Below are positions 24,574-33,376 of a stretch of 64,000 nt of DNA, piece by piece (position 1 is the first letter of the stretch; each line of letters opens with the position of its first letter). This DNA is from Sphingobacteriales bacterium (GTDB lineage Bacteria > Bacteroidota > Bacteroidia > Chitinophagales > UBA2359): NCBI GenBank assembly GCA_016711285.1, contig JADJTG010000002.1:744001-808000 (forward strand), read 5' to 3'. Position numbers and translations under genes: made by a program. The notes beneath the pieces are model-generated. The model had not been told where the DNA came from and ran no database searches. It saw only the letters and a list, made by a program, of their open reading frames with translations.

Positions 24574-26727
24574 ATGAATTTAATAGACACAGGCATAGAA
24601 AAAGGACTTATTCGGTTGGATGAAGACCGAAACTTCATAACATACATTCACCAAAACAAAAAGCGGAACTACAACAACCCCGAAGAGAAAGTACAAGCCG
24701 AAACTTTCTTGACTTTGGTTCTGATTTATGGCTATCCTGAGAACAGAATTAAACAGTTCATTCCTGTTCAAATGGGTTCTGAGACCAAGGAAGCCGACAT
24801 TGCAGTTTATTCAGACGATGAATGTGAAGAAACCTACATTTTAGTTGAGTGCAAAAAAGAAGATTTAACCGACCAGCAGTTTAACATTGCTGTTGACCAA
24901 GCATACAGCTACGCTGTTGCCGAAGGTGCAAAATACGTTTGGACAACTTCACGAATTAAAAATCAGTATTACGAAGTTCCCGACAAGAAACCGAAAAGCA
25001 GAATTGAAATTCCCGACATTCCGCAATTCGGTATTAACAAACTTGCACCTTACAAATATGTGAAAGGTGGTATTTCACAAACTGACACAGACGATATTAC
25101 CATTGCTGCCGAACCCGACCCAAACGTAAAGCAGAAATTTTTTGAACTTCAAGTTGTAAGCGAAAGCGAACTGACAAAGATTTTCATTCAATCGCATCAA
25201 GCACTTTGGGGTGGTGGACAACGAAATCCAAGTGTTGCGTTTGACGAATTAGATAAACTTATCTTCTGCAAAATTTGGGACGAGAAACACCCAAGAAAAA
25301 CAGGCGAACCTTATGACTTTCAAATTTTCCGAGACGAAAACCCGGAAGATTTGCTAAAACGCATCAAGAAAATTTATGCAGTTGGCGAAAAAGAAGCACC
25401 CGAAGTTTTCAAAGACGGTATTACACTTACGGCACAAGAAACGCTAACCATTGTAAAATACTTTCAGCGTATCAACCTCAATAAAACTGACCTTGACAGC
25501 AAAGGCAAAGCCTTTGAAACTTTTATGGGCAGTTATTTCAGGGGCGATTTCGGACAATACTTTACACCACGTCCCATTGTAAAATTCATTGTGGATAGTT
25601 TGCCAATCAATCACAAATCAAGAGTTTTAGATACTTCTTGTGGCAGTGGTGGCTTTTTGCTTTACGCTTTGGACAAAGTGAGAGAACAAGCCAACGAATT
25701 TTACGACCCAATCAAAGATGAAAAAGACCATTACAAATATTGGCACGACTTCGCAGAGAAAAACCTATTTGGCATTGAGATAAACGACCAGATTGCCCGA
25801 ACCGCCAAAATGAATATGATTATTCACGATGACGGACACACCAACGTAATTGCATCGGACGGGCTTTTGAGTGATACCGAAATGCAAGCCAAATCGGGCA
25901 ACGCAGCGTTTAAATACGATTCGTTTGACTTTATTATAACCAATCCACCTTTCGGAAGTAGCATCAAGCAAACTGAAAAGGCATATATGCACCAATACAA
26001 TTTAGCAATTAAAGAAGTGGATTGGCTGAATACTACCGCAAACGGCAAAGCCGCTTTGCGTGACAGCCAAAGCACCGAAGTTTTGTTTTTGGAGCAGTGC
26101 CACAAATTTTTAGTAGAACAGGGTTATTTAGCAGTTGTAATTCCAGACGGTATTTTAACTAACAGCAGTTTGCAATATGTGAGAGATAACATTGAAGAAA
26201 TGTATCGCATTGTTGCGGTTGTTTCAATGCCACAAACCGCTTTTAGTGCCACAGGTGCTGGCGTTAAAAGTTCTGTTTTGTTTTTGCGTAAACACAAAGA
26301 CAAGCAAACCGAAAAAATCAGCAATCAAAAAGCCAAACTGAAAGAGCAAGTTAAAACCGACAACAACTATTTGGCAACAGTTGAGAAATGGGAAAAGGAA
26401 AAAGTAGAAGCAATTAAGAAATTAGAAGCAGATGCAAAAGCTAAAAACCCGAAAGCCAACAAAAAAGAAATCACAGAAATGATACAAGCCGAAAAATCGG
26501 CTGCTCAATCTGCATTTACCGACAAAGTGAATTTGCTGAAAGAAGAATTGACCGAAAAATACTTTTTGGCTAAACAAACCGCCTTAGACGACTACCCTAT
26601 TTTTATGGCAATAGCCGAAGATATTGGCTATGATGCCACAGGCAGAAGCACCAACAACAATGAGTTGATTGAAATAGGAAAAGAACTATCCAAGTTTATT
26701 GCTCACATTAACAAGACAGAAGTATAA
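24574..26727 (+). CDS. restriction-modification fusion: PD-(D/E)XK nuclease plus N6-adenine methylase
   Basis: The 717-residue protein joins a type I HsdR-like N-terminal nuclease domain to an HsdM-type methylase. The nuclease pattern is Asp75 in KEADIAVYS and Glu92-x-Lys94 in ILVECKKE. The methylase has motif I VLDTSCGSGGFLL (351-363) and catalytic NPPFG (457-461). A Lys/Glu-rich coiled coil occupies about 565-680. With a separate specificity gene downstream, this resembles BcgI-type enzymes, in which one subunit both cuts and methylates. No HsdR helicase is present. The island is AT-richer than its flanks, and a Fic gene starts 3 bp after the stop, so they share an operon. Confidence 0.88.
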   Translation: MNLIDTGIEKGLIRLDEDRNFITYIHQNKKRNYNNPEEKVQAETFLTLVLIYGYPENRIKQFIPVQMGSETKEADIAVYSDDECEETYILVECKKEDLTDQQFNIAVDQAYSYAVAEGAKYVWTTSRIKNQYYEVPDKKPKSRIEIPDIPQFGINKLAPYKYVKGGISQTDTDDITIAAEPDPNVKQKFFELQVVSESELTKIFIQSHQALWGGGQRNPSVAFDELDKLIFCKIWDEKHPRKTGEPYDFQIFRDENPEDLLKRIKKIYAVGEKEAPEVFKDGITLTAQETLTIVKYFQRINLNKTDLDSKGKAFETFMGSYFRGDFGQYFTPRPIVKFIVDSLPINHKSRVLDTSCGSGGFLLYALDKVREQANEFYDPIKDEKDHYKYWHDFAEKNLFGIEINDQIARTAKMNMIIHDDGHTNVIASDGLLSDTEMQAKSGNAAFKYDSFDFIITNPPFGSSIKQTEKAYMHQYNLAIKEVDWLNTTANGKAALRDSQSTEVLFLEQCHKFLVEQGYLAVVIPDGILTNSSLQYVRDNIEEMYRIVAVVSMPQTAFSATGAGVKSSVLFLRKHKDKQTEKISNQKAKLKEQVKTDNNYLATVEKWEKEKVEAIKKLEADAKAKNPKANKKEITEMIQAEKSAAQSAFTDKVNLLKEELTEKYFLAKQTALDDYPIFMAIAEDIGYDATGRSTNNNELIEIGKELSKFIAHINKTEV

Positions 26728-26730
26728 GGT

Positions 26731-27873
26731 ATGATACAAATTGAAAAATTTAAAGCAGGCGAAATAAGACAAGGGAAAAGCTATAAATATTTTATGCCTG
26801 CACTTGTAAACAAAGAATGGACTTGGAATGATTCTAAAATCAATCAGCTTATAGAAAATGCCTCCTTTCAGTTAGGACAGCTCAACTCCTATGCCAAGTT
26901 AGTGCCGAATATAGACCTATTCATACACCTACACATTACCAAAGAGGCTGTAATATCCAGTAGAATTGAAGGAACTCAAACGCATTTTGACGAAGCATTT
27001 TTACAAAAAGAAAATGTTAGTCCCGAAAGAAAAAACGATTGGCAAGAAGTACAAAATTATACCCAAGCCCTCAATGAATCCATTGCAGCATTAGAAAAAT
27101 TACCCATTTCTTCAAGACTGATTTTGAGAACACACCAAATTTTGATGCAAGGCGTAAGAGGAGAAAAGAAAACGCCCGGTGAATACAGACGTAGCCAAAA
27201 CTGGATAGGAGGAAATAGCCTAACCGATGCCGTGTTCATTCCACCTCATCACGACCATCTCAACGAATTGATAGGCGACTTGGAAAATTTTATCCATAAT
27301 GAAAACTTAGAAATTCCGATGCTTATTAAAGCAGCCATCATTCATTATCAGTTTGAAACTATACACCCGTTTTTAGATGGCAATGGCAGAATTGGTCGTT
27401 TGTTAATCACCCTTTTCTTGATTGAAAAACAAGTGCTGACAAAACCACTTTTGTATCTTTCAAGCTATTTTGAAAAAGATAAATCTCTCTACTACAACAA
27501 CCTTACCAGAGTGAGAACCCACAATGATATACTGCAATGGATTAAATATTTCTTGGTAGGAATAGCCCAAACTGCCGAACAAGCCGTAGAAACCCTTAGT
27601 AAAGTACTCGATTTGAAAACCAATACTGAACAACTCATTCAAAACGAGTTTGGTAAAAGGATAAAAACAGGAGCTATATTACATCAACATCTTTTGAAAC
27701 AGCCGGTAGTAACTATAAACCAAGTAAAAGATATTTGTAATCTTACAAGAAAAAGTGCCAGTGAGTTAGTAAATCTTTTTGAGCAAAAAAAGCTATTAGT
27801 TGAATTTACGGGTCAGTTTAGAAATAGAATTTTTATTTATGAACCGTACCTAAATCTGTTTGACAGAAAGTAA
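26731..27873 (+). CDS. Fic family protein with C-terminal winged-helix-like domain
   Basis: The 380-residue protein has the complete Fic motif HPFLDGNGRIGR (His212 to Arg220), which normally transfers AMP from ATP to a target hydroxyl. The inhibitory helix motif (S/T)xxxE(G/N) is visible as SSRIEG (76-81), placing inhibition in the same chain. Residues 310-375 look like a helix-turn-helix (TINQVKDICNLTRKSASELV). It sits between the nuclease-methylase and the specificity gene, 3 bp after the former, and five operator-like motifs follow its stop. It could control this restriction locus, but that is inference; Fic proteins are often found in such loci without a proven role. Confidence 0.9.
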   Translation: MIQIEKFKAGEIRQGKSYKYFMPALVNKEWTWNDSKINQLIENASFQLGQLNSYAKLVPNIDLFIHLHITKEAVISSRIEGTQTHFDEAFLQKENVSPERKNDWQEVQNYTQALNESIAALEKLPISSRLILRTHQILMQGVRGEKKTPGEYRRSQNWIGGNSLTDAVFIPPHHDHLNELIGDLENFIHNENLEIPMLIKAAIIHYQFETIHPFLDGNGRIGRLLITLFLIEKQVLTKPLLYLSSYFEKDKSLYYNNLTRVRTHNDILQWIKYFLVGIAQTAEQAVETLSKVLDLKTNTEQLIQNEFGKRIKTGAILHQHLLKQPVVTINQVKDICNLTRKSASELVNLFEQKKLLVEFTGQFRNRIFIYEPYLNLFDRK

Positions 27874-27958
27874 CCTAAAAATATTTTTAAGCTACTTTTG
27901 TGTTGTTAAAGTTACTTTTATGTCATTAAAGTAACTTAATGTTTTTTTTAAGTTACTT
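27868..27958. promoter_or_regulatory. five phased AAGTWACTT operator-like motifs
   Basis: Copies start at 27868 (AAGTAACCT), 27889 (AAGCTACTT), 27909 (AAGTTACTT), 27929 (AAGTAACTT) and 27950 (AAGTTACTT). Spacing is 21, 20, 20 and 21 bp, about two helical turns, so all lie on one face of the DNA. The core is palindromic. The first overlaps the fic stop, and the block ends about 65 bp before the specificity gene. It looks like a cooperative protein-binding array. Confidence 0.7.
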
Positions 27959-28023
27959 TGAAACCATAAAAGGAAAATAAGAAAAATAATATTTTTCCTT
28001 TGGTATCACTAAACACTAAAAAA

Positions 28024-29439
28024 ATGAACCGCTACACCATACAAAACCCTAAACTAAACCCAAGCAAGGTTTTTATTTTGCAGAAAAGCGAATTGGAAAA
28101 ACGCTTTGACCCTTTCTTTTATAGTCCTCTTAATAAATTAGCAATACTTGAAAATACCAAACTTCCTAAAAAGAAACTTTCAGAAGTTGCAGAGTTGAAA
28201 CGTGGTAAATTTTCACACCGTCCAAGAAATGACGAAAGATTTTTTGGTGGTAAATATCCGTTTATTCAAACAGGTGAGATAGTAAAAGCATCAAATGACT
28301 TAGGCAAAATTGAATATTCTCAAACACTTAATGAACTTGGTTTATCAGTAAGTAAATTGTTTGATGAAGAAGTTTTACTAATCACAATTGCTGCAAACAT
28401 TGGAGATACTGCAATTTTGGATTATCCAGCTTGCTTTCCTGATAGTATTGTCGCAATATCAACAAAAGACAATAACGTAAGTCTAAAATATCTAAATGTA
28501 TATTTCAAGTTCCTAAAAAAATATTTAGAAAACCTTGCTCCATCAGCAGCACAAAAAAACCTAACACTTGAACAGTTAGCACCAACGCCAGTAGTAATTC
28601 CATCAATTGAAAATCAAAACAGAATTATTAGCGTATTTGACAATTATATTGCTCAAAAACAAAACAACGAAGCAGAAGCCGAAAAACTTCTTTCAAGCAT
28701 TGATGCTTATTTGCTAAATGAGTTAGGCATAAAACTACCTGAACCGCCTGAAAATACTTTGAAGAATAGAATGTTTACAAGGACATTATCAGATATTTTA
28801 AACAAAAGAATTGACCCATTTTTTCATCAAGACAAATTCATAAATAATTTAACCGCAATCTCTGATGGGAAATATCCTGTTAAACAACTTCGTGAAATAA
28901 TCCTAGGGAATTTGATAAAAGGAAGTTTGCCAAAACAAGATGAAAAGGACGGAGAATGTTCAGTTGTTCAGATTAATTCCATTAATGCAGACGGAACAAT
29001 TGCACTTGACGACTTGCTGACAGCTAAAAATATTTTTAGTAAGCAGCAGAAACTGAAAATTGGAGATGTTTTAGTAGTAATAACAGGTGCAACAATTGGT
29101 AAGATTGCATTTTGGAATTATGAAGGAGATTATTTTTTAGGTGGCGACATTGTAAAGTTTCAAACAAACTTTTTATCAGATAACGCTTTTGTTTATCATT
29201 TTCTAAGATGCAGCTTAATGCAAACAGAAATTAAGAGAAACATTACAGGAGCAACAAATGGACATTTAGCACCAGAAGATATTTCACATTTACCTATTCC
29301 AATTCCACCACTTGCCAAACAAAAAGAAATAGCAGAACACATTACCCGCATCAGACAACAAGCCCAACAACTCAAAGACAAGACAAAAGAACTCTTGAAA
29401 AAAGCGAGTGAAGAAATTGAAGATATATTATTGCATTAA
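28024..29439 (+). CDS. hsdS: restriction-modification specificity subunit (HsdS-like)
   Basis: The protein of about 472 residues has two target-recognition halves. Each has a KKLSEVAELKRG-like or KQLREIILGNLI-like start, followed by PFIQTGEIV or SVVQINSIN. Each half ends in a helical spacer, LSSIDAYLLNELGI in the first and LAKQKEIAEHITRIRQQ in the second. Such subunits read a split DNA site for the methylase and nuclease. It should work with the fused nuclease-methylase 1.3 kb upstream. The ATG at 28024 fits better than an upstream TTG at 28000. Preceding it are the phased motifs and a small AAAGGAAAAT inverted repeat. A strong terminator follows. Confidence 0.88.
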   Translation: MNRYTIQNPKLNPSKVFILQKSELEKRFDPFFYSPLNKLAILENTKLPKKKLSEVAELKRGKFSHRPRNDERFFGGKYPFIQTGEIVKASNDLGKIEYSQTLNELGLSVSKLFDEEVLLITIAANIGDTAILDYPACFPDSIVAISTKDNNVSLKYLNVYFKFLKKYLENLAPSAAQKNLTLEQLAPTPVVIPSIENQNRIISVFDNYIAQKQNNEAEAEKLLSSIDAYLLNELGIKLPEPPENTLKNRMFTRTLSDILNKRIDPFFHQDKFINNLTAISDGKYPVKQLREIILGNLIKGSLPKQDEKDGECSVVQINSINADGTIALDDLLTAKNIFSKQQKLKIGDVLVVITGATIGKIAFWNYEGDYFLGGDIVKFQTNFLSDNAFVYHFLRCSLMQTEIKRNITGATNGHLAPEDISHLPIPIPPLAKQKEIAEHITRIRQQAQQLKDKTKELLKKASEEIEDILLH

Positions 29440-29474
29440 TAATAAAAAACCACAATCAACAGAAAATTTATTTT

Positions 29475-29519
29475 GAGCAATTGTAGCTTATATTGTAAGC
29501 TACAATTGCTCTTTTCTTT
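29475..29519 (+). terminator. terminator after the restriction-modification locus
   Basis: GAGCAATTGTAGCTTA pairs perfectly with TAAGCTACAATTGCTC across a 5-base loop and is followed by TTTTCTTTT. It ends the hsdS transcript and separates it from the convergent ychF. Confidence 0.9.
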
Positions 29520-29547
29520 TCTTCATAAAAACACACCTCCCCGCCCC

Positions 29548-30644
29548 TTACACATTAAAACGGAAGTGCATCACATCGCCGTCTTGTACAATGTATTCTT
29601 TGCCTTCTACACCCATTTTTCCGACTTCTTTTACGGCGTGTTCGCTGCCGTATTGCACATAGTCGGCGTAGTGGATTACTTCGGCACGGATAAAGCCGCG
29701 CTCAAAATCGGAGTGGATAACACCGGCAGCCTGCGGTGCTTTGGTGCCTCTTTTTATCGTCCACGCCCGCACTTCTTTTTCGCCGGCAGTAAAATAAGTG
29801 ATTAAATCCAAAATGCTGTAGCAGGCGCGTATGAGTTGGGCTGTGCCGGATTCGGTGAGTCCCATTTCTTCCAAAAATACCGCTTGCTCTTCGGGGGTTT
29901 CGAGGCGGGAAATCTCGGCTTCGATAGCTCCCGAAATCACCAATACGGCGGCGTTTTCGTCTTTTACCAAGTTTTTCACCAACTCTACATATTGATTACC
30001 GGTGGCGGCGGAGGCTTCTTCTACATTGCATACATAAATAACGGGTTTTAGGGTAAGCAAATGCAGGTCGGCAATGTATTCTTTTTCTTCTTCGGGCAAT
30101 TCCAAAGTGCGTATCGAAAGACCTTTTTCTAAATGTTCTTTTACTTTGGTGAGCACCTCATAGCCGATTTTGGCTTCTTTATCCGTGCCTTTGAGTGCTT
30201 TTTGATAGCGTTGTTGCTTTTTTCCACCGATGCCAAATCCGCCAGTTGCAATTCCATATCTATAATTTCTTTGTCGCGCACCGGATTTACAGAGCCGTCC
30301 ACATGCACCACATTGGCATCGTCAAAGCAGCGCAATACATGCACAATGGCATTGGTATTGCGGATATTTCCCAAAAATTGATTCCCCAATCCTTCGCCCT
30401 GACTCGCACCTTTCACCAAACCCGCAATGTCCACGATGTCCACTGTTGTGGGCAATACGCGCTGCGGTTTTACGAGTTCGGCTAATTTATCCAAGCGCAC
30501 ATCGGGAACGGTGACCACCGCTACGTTGGGTTCTATGGTGCAAAAAGGATAGTTGGCGGCTTGCGCCTCTGCGCTGGACAGCGCATTAAAAATGGTAGAT
30601 TTACCCACATTGGGCAAACCCACTATTCCACATTGTAAAGCCAT
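29548..30644 (-). pseudogene. ychF: ribosome-binding ATPase YchF, frameshifted
   Basis: The N-terminal G domain is intact in one frame: GLPNVGKSTIFNALS (P-loop), VDIAGLVKGASQGEGLGNQF and LQLADLASVEK. It then shifts and stops at 30141. The remaining protein, from EVLTKVKEHLEKGL through the TGS-like C-terminus (RGTKAPQAAGVIHSDFERGF, YIVQDGDVMHFRFNV), continues in another frame to 29548. One base missing from the run of six T at 30218-30223 (six A on the coding strand, seven expected) explains it. The joined protein would have about 365 residues, normal for this nearly universal ATPase. Loss would be unusual, so sequence error is likely. Confidence 0.93.
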
Positions 30645-30727
30645 ATTTCAGTTGTAAAAAAAATTCGTGTTGTTGTTTTTGGTATATCGGGTATAATATT
30701 AATGCAGGAAAAGGATTTTAATTCATC

Positions 30728-30754
30728 AAAAAAAAGGGGGCTTTGCTGCCCCCT
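30728..30754 (-). terminator. terminator after the PUR-alpha-like gene
   Basis: On the minus strand AGGGGGC pairs with GCCCCCT around a 6-base loop, followed by a run of eight T. It lies 77 bp past the stop of the PUR-alpha-like gene and before the ychF start. Confidence 0.8.
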
Positions 30755-30830
30755 CCAATTCTTTTTTTTTACCGAATATTGATAGTTCGGTTGCACTTTT
30801 CCTGTTTTTATTGATTGTTGTGTGTCTTTT

Positions 30831-31163
30831 TTACCAATCCTCTTCGGTATCGCCGCCCTCTTGTTGGTGGTCTTCTTCGTAAGGACGGTTGAACTCATCA
30901 AAATCGTACTCGGGCAACAATTCTGTTTTTACATGATCTACCGTTTCGGTAAGTGCAGAAATAAATTTGTTAAAATCTTCTTTGTACAAATGTAATTTGT
31001 GACGCTCATATCCGCCTTCATCAAAACGGCGTTTGCTCTCGGTAATGGTAATAAAATAATCATTACCGCGTGTTGCGCGTACATCAAAGAAGTACGTTCT
31101 TTTTTTACCGGCTTTTAACTTTTTGGTAAAAACCTGTTCTTGGTTGTTATATCCTTGCTCCAC
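30831..31163 (-). CDS. PUR-alpha-like nucleic-acid-binding protein (DUF3276)
   Basis: The 110-residue protein matches the small bacterial PUR-alpha-like family: VFTKKLKAGKKRTYFFDVRA, then YFITITESKRRFDEGGYERH, the KLHLYKEDFNKFISALTETV helix and an acidic tail. The family folds like half of eukaryotic Pur-alpha and binds single-stranded nucleic acid. It is widespread in Bacteroidota. The acidic tail (EEDHQQEGGDTEEDW) may modulate binding. It is monocistronic, with its own terminator. Confidence 0.88.
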   Translation of the reverse strand: MEQGYNNQEQVFTKKLKAGKKRTYFFDVRATRGNDYFITITESKRRFDEGGYERHKLHLYKEDFNKFISALTETVDHVKTELLPEYDFDEFNRPYEEDHQQEGGDTEEDW

Positions 31164-31273
31164 AATAAATAATATGTTGAAAAATTAAAAATCTGGCGCA
31201 AAGCTACATCACAAAAAAGAGCTTTTAAAGTGTTTTGAAGATTATTTTACAGTATTTTAAAAAATCACGGTAC

Positions 31274-31786
31274 TTAATCTTCAAATTCGTCATCTTCGGG
31301 CGAGCGTTTGATAAATTCGGCATCTAACCCGAAGCGATTGTAGAGATTTTTCAAATCTTTTTCGGCAACGGAATTGTACCTTTCACAGTCCCCCCAAGCC
31401 GATTTCAACGCCAACTGCGCATACTCCAGGTCGGTGTCGTCGCTGTGGATGCGCTCGTGTGCATCTGCCGAAAGCGCAACTTCAAGCGTGCTGTCGCCAT
31501 AAGGCGATGCCAGATGATTTGCTAATCCTTTAAACACCACTTCCATTCTTTCAATCAGTGCTTCATCGGGTTCTTCGTCTTCATTGACATCGTAGCTGTC
31601 GTCATAAAATCCGCACCAGGCAGCAAATTCAGCGAGTATGTAGTAGTCGCCTTCGTCAAAAGCGGGATTTGCGGCAATAGCAAGTAAGGCAGGAATTGCC
31701 AATATTGCGGCTTGAAAAGTATCTTCGTCAAGGGGCATTTGGAGCAGCGCGGCACAATGCTGGCGCAACATATCAGATGAGGTCAT
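31274..31786 (-). CDS. acidic hypothetical protein
   Basis: I do not recognise this 170-residue protein. It is strongly acidic (DVNEDEEPDEAL, RSPEDDEFED), mostly helical by composition, with no signal peptide, membrane segment or metal motif. It is probably cytoplasmic. Its reading frame has ordinary codon use for this window and starts at a well-placed ATG, so it is likely real. The PUR-alpha-like gene follows 110 bp downstream on the same strand, with no sign of a shared function. Confidence 0.7.
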   Translation of the reverse strand: MTSSDMLRQHCAALLQMPLDEDTFQAAILAIPALLAIAANPAFDEGDYYILAEFAAWCGFYDDSYDVNEDEEPDEALIERMEVVFKGLANHLASPYGDSTLEVALSADAHERIHSDDTDLEYAQLALKSAWGDCERYNSVAEKDLKNLYNRFGLDAEFIKRSPEDDEFED

Positions 31787-32048
31787 TATATGGTATTAAT
31801 GATGGTTGTATTGCGGGGTTAAAGATAAGCCGTTTTTGTGATATTATCAGATAAGTATCTTCATTTTTTGTCGAATAATTCAATAAAAACCAGAAAAAAA
31901 ATGAACATACTAAATTCTACTGCCCGAAAAACGGGCTTTATATTTTATTTGTAAAAAAAATATTGGATTATAATCAACGAAATAAGCTATTGAAAATGAA
32001 GTGTTTAACTAATAACTAATCATTCAAAACTAAACACTATAAATAAAA

Positions 32049-33041
32049 CTACTGCTCTAATTGTTGCAAAAAATGCGCCCGTTCTGCTGTTACATCTAAA
32101 TAAGGATATTGCAAAGTAAGTTGCTGAAGTTGTAATAGTTGTTGATGTATAAAATGGAGGTGTTGTTGCGTGCCGCGCACACGGGGGCGGTGGCGAGCGG
32201 CTTTTTGAAGTTTTTCTAACTGCTCCAGCAACGAAAAATCATCGGCAGATAAAAATGCTTGCCTGAACTTTTGCCAAATATATTGCACTGCCTCCGGCGA
32301 AGGGTGCAACAAATCGGCACCATAAAAACGATAATCGCGCAAATCGTCCATCAGCAACTCATACGCCGGAAAATATTGTACCTGCGCCGGAAAAGTTTGT
32401 TGCAATACATCTATCGCCAATAGCAATGCCGACTTACTCAACTGGTTTTCGTGTGCGCCATCGCGCCAATGCCGCACCGGACTCACCGTAAAAACCACCC
32501 GCAAAGTCGGATTTTTTTGCCACAAAGCCCTCAATCCTTTTTGCAATACCGCAGCAATTTCGGCAACAGAAAGTCGGCGTTTGACAAAAAAATCTTGCGC
32601 AAAACGATGGCAATTGCCGACAATTTCGCCTGTATCGCGCCGCTCATACACATAAGCACTGCCCAGCGTGAGCAATAAAGTATGCAGTTGCGGCACTTGT
32701 GCGCGTTGTTGTAGCAATGTTTGATGAATATGTTCCAAACAAGCCGTTTGCGAAGCATTTGAAAAATCGCTGTGATGCTTAAAACTATGCCATTGCTCCT
32801 GATGCCACACCAAATCTTCGGCACTGAACAGCGCATCATTTGCCCAATATTCCATACTTTCGGCAATGCTGTGCGGATTGTAGAGAATACCAAAAGGATT
32901 GCGCAGCACCTGATATTTATACAACTCCAGCAAATCACCGATATGCTCGCTAAAACAAGAACCTATCAAACCTACTTGATGACGGTGCTGAATCGGAAAA
33001 CCTGTGGCGGGAGGCTGAATTTCGGTACGGAAAGAAGACAT
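32049..33041 (-). CDS. GSCFA domain protein
   Basis: The 330-residue protein starts with the defining motif VGLIGSCFSEHIGDLLELYK and continues with NPFGILYNP, LLLTLGSAYVYE, FTVSPVRHWRDG and the closing helical region. It is of normal length for the GSCFA family. The Ser in GSCFS resembles the nucleophile of SGNH-type esterases, and the later DLLHPSPEAVQYIW carries an Asp and His in the place expected for the rest of such a triad. Function is not established. It is common in Bacteroidota. The 262-bp gap beyond its stop holds a small CCCG-AAAAA-CGGG hairpin and no gene. Confidence 0.85.
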   Translation of the reverse strand: MSSFRTEIQPPATGFPIQHRHQVGLIGSCFSEHIGDLLELYKYQVLRNPFGILYNPHSIAESMEYWANDALFSAEDLVWHQEQWHSFKHHSDFSNASQTACLEHIHQTLLQQRAQVPQLHTLLLTLGSAYVYERRDTGEIVGNCHRFAQDFFVKRRLSVAEIAAVLQKGLRALWQKNPTLRVVFTVSPVRHWRDGAHENQLSKSALLLAIDVLQQTFPAQVQYFPAYELLMDDLRDYRFYGADLLHPSPEAVQYIWQKFRQAFLSADDFSLLEQLEKLQKAARHRPRVRGTQQHLHFIHQQLLQLQQLTLQYPYLDVTAERAHFLQQLEQ

Positions 33042-33227
33042 AAAGAAAAGCTATGTTTTTTAAAAAAAATTCAATAAAAATTACAAAACAGCAACAAAAG
33101 CGATAAGATAATCACTATATCAGACATCAAAAGTCTGAAATTGCTGTTTAATTCTATTTTTTTTAAAATAAAATGATGAAACTGACAGAAAAAAAAGAAA
33201 ACAAAAAGTTTTTTTTCAAAATAAACC

Positions 33228-33235
33228 TACCTTTG
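33228..33235 (+). promoter_or_regulatory. Bacteroidota-type -7 promoter element upstream of mreB
   Basis: TACCTTTG exactly matches TAnnTTTG, with a T-rich stretch near -33. It lies 149 bp before the mreB ATG. A second match, TATTTTTG, is at 33301-33308. The 335-bp region between the GSCFA gene and mreB holds no other feature I can support. Confidence 0.5.
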
Positions 33236-33376
33236 TAAAACTATTCTCGGTCTTTCTTGGCTTTTCAACGATAGGCTGAAAATAGTACAACTTTCTTGAT
33301 TATTTTTGATTAAAAATGACGCATTTTTGCTGCAAGAAAGCACTTCTTTTCAACAGCACAATATATATTGCAAAGC

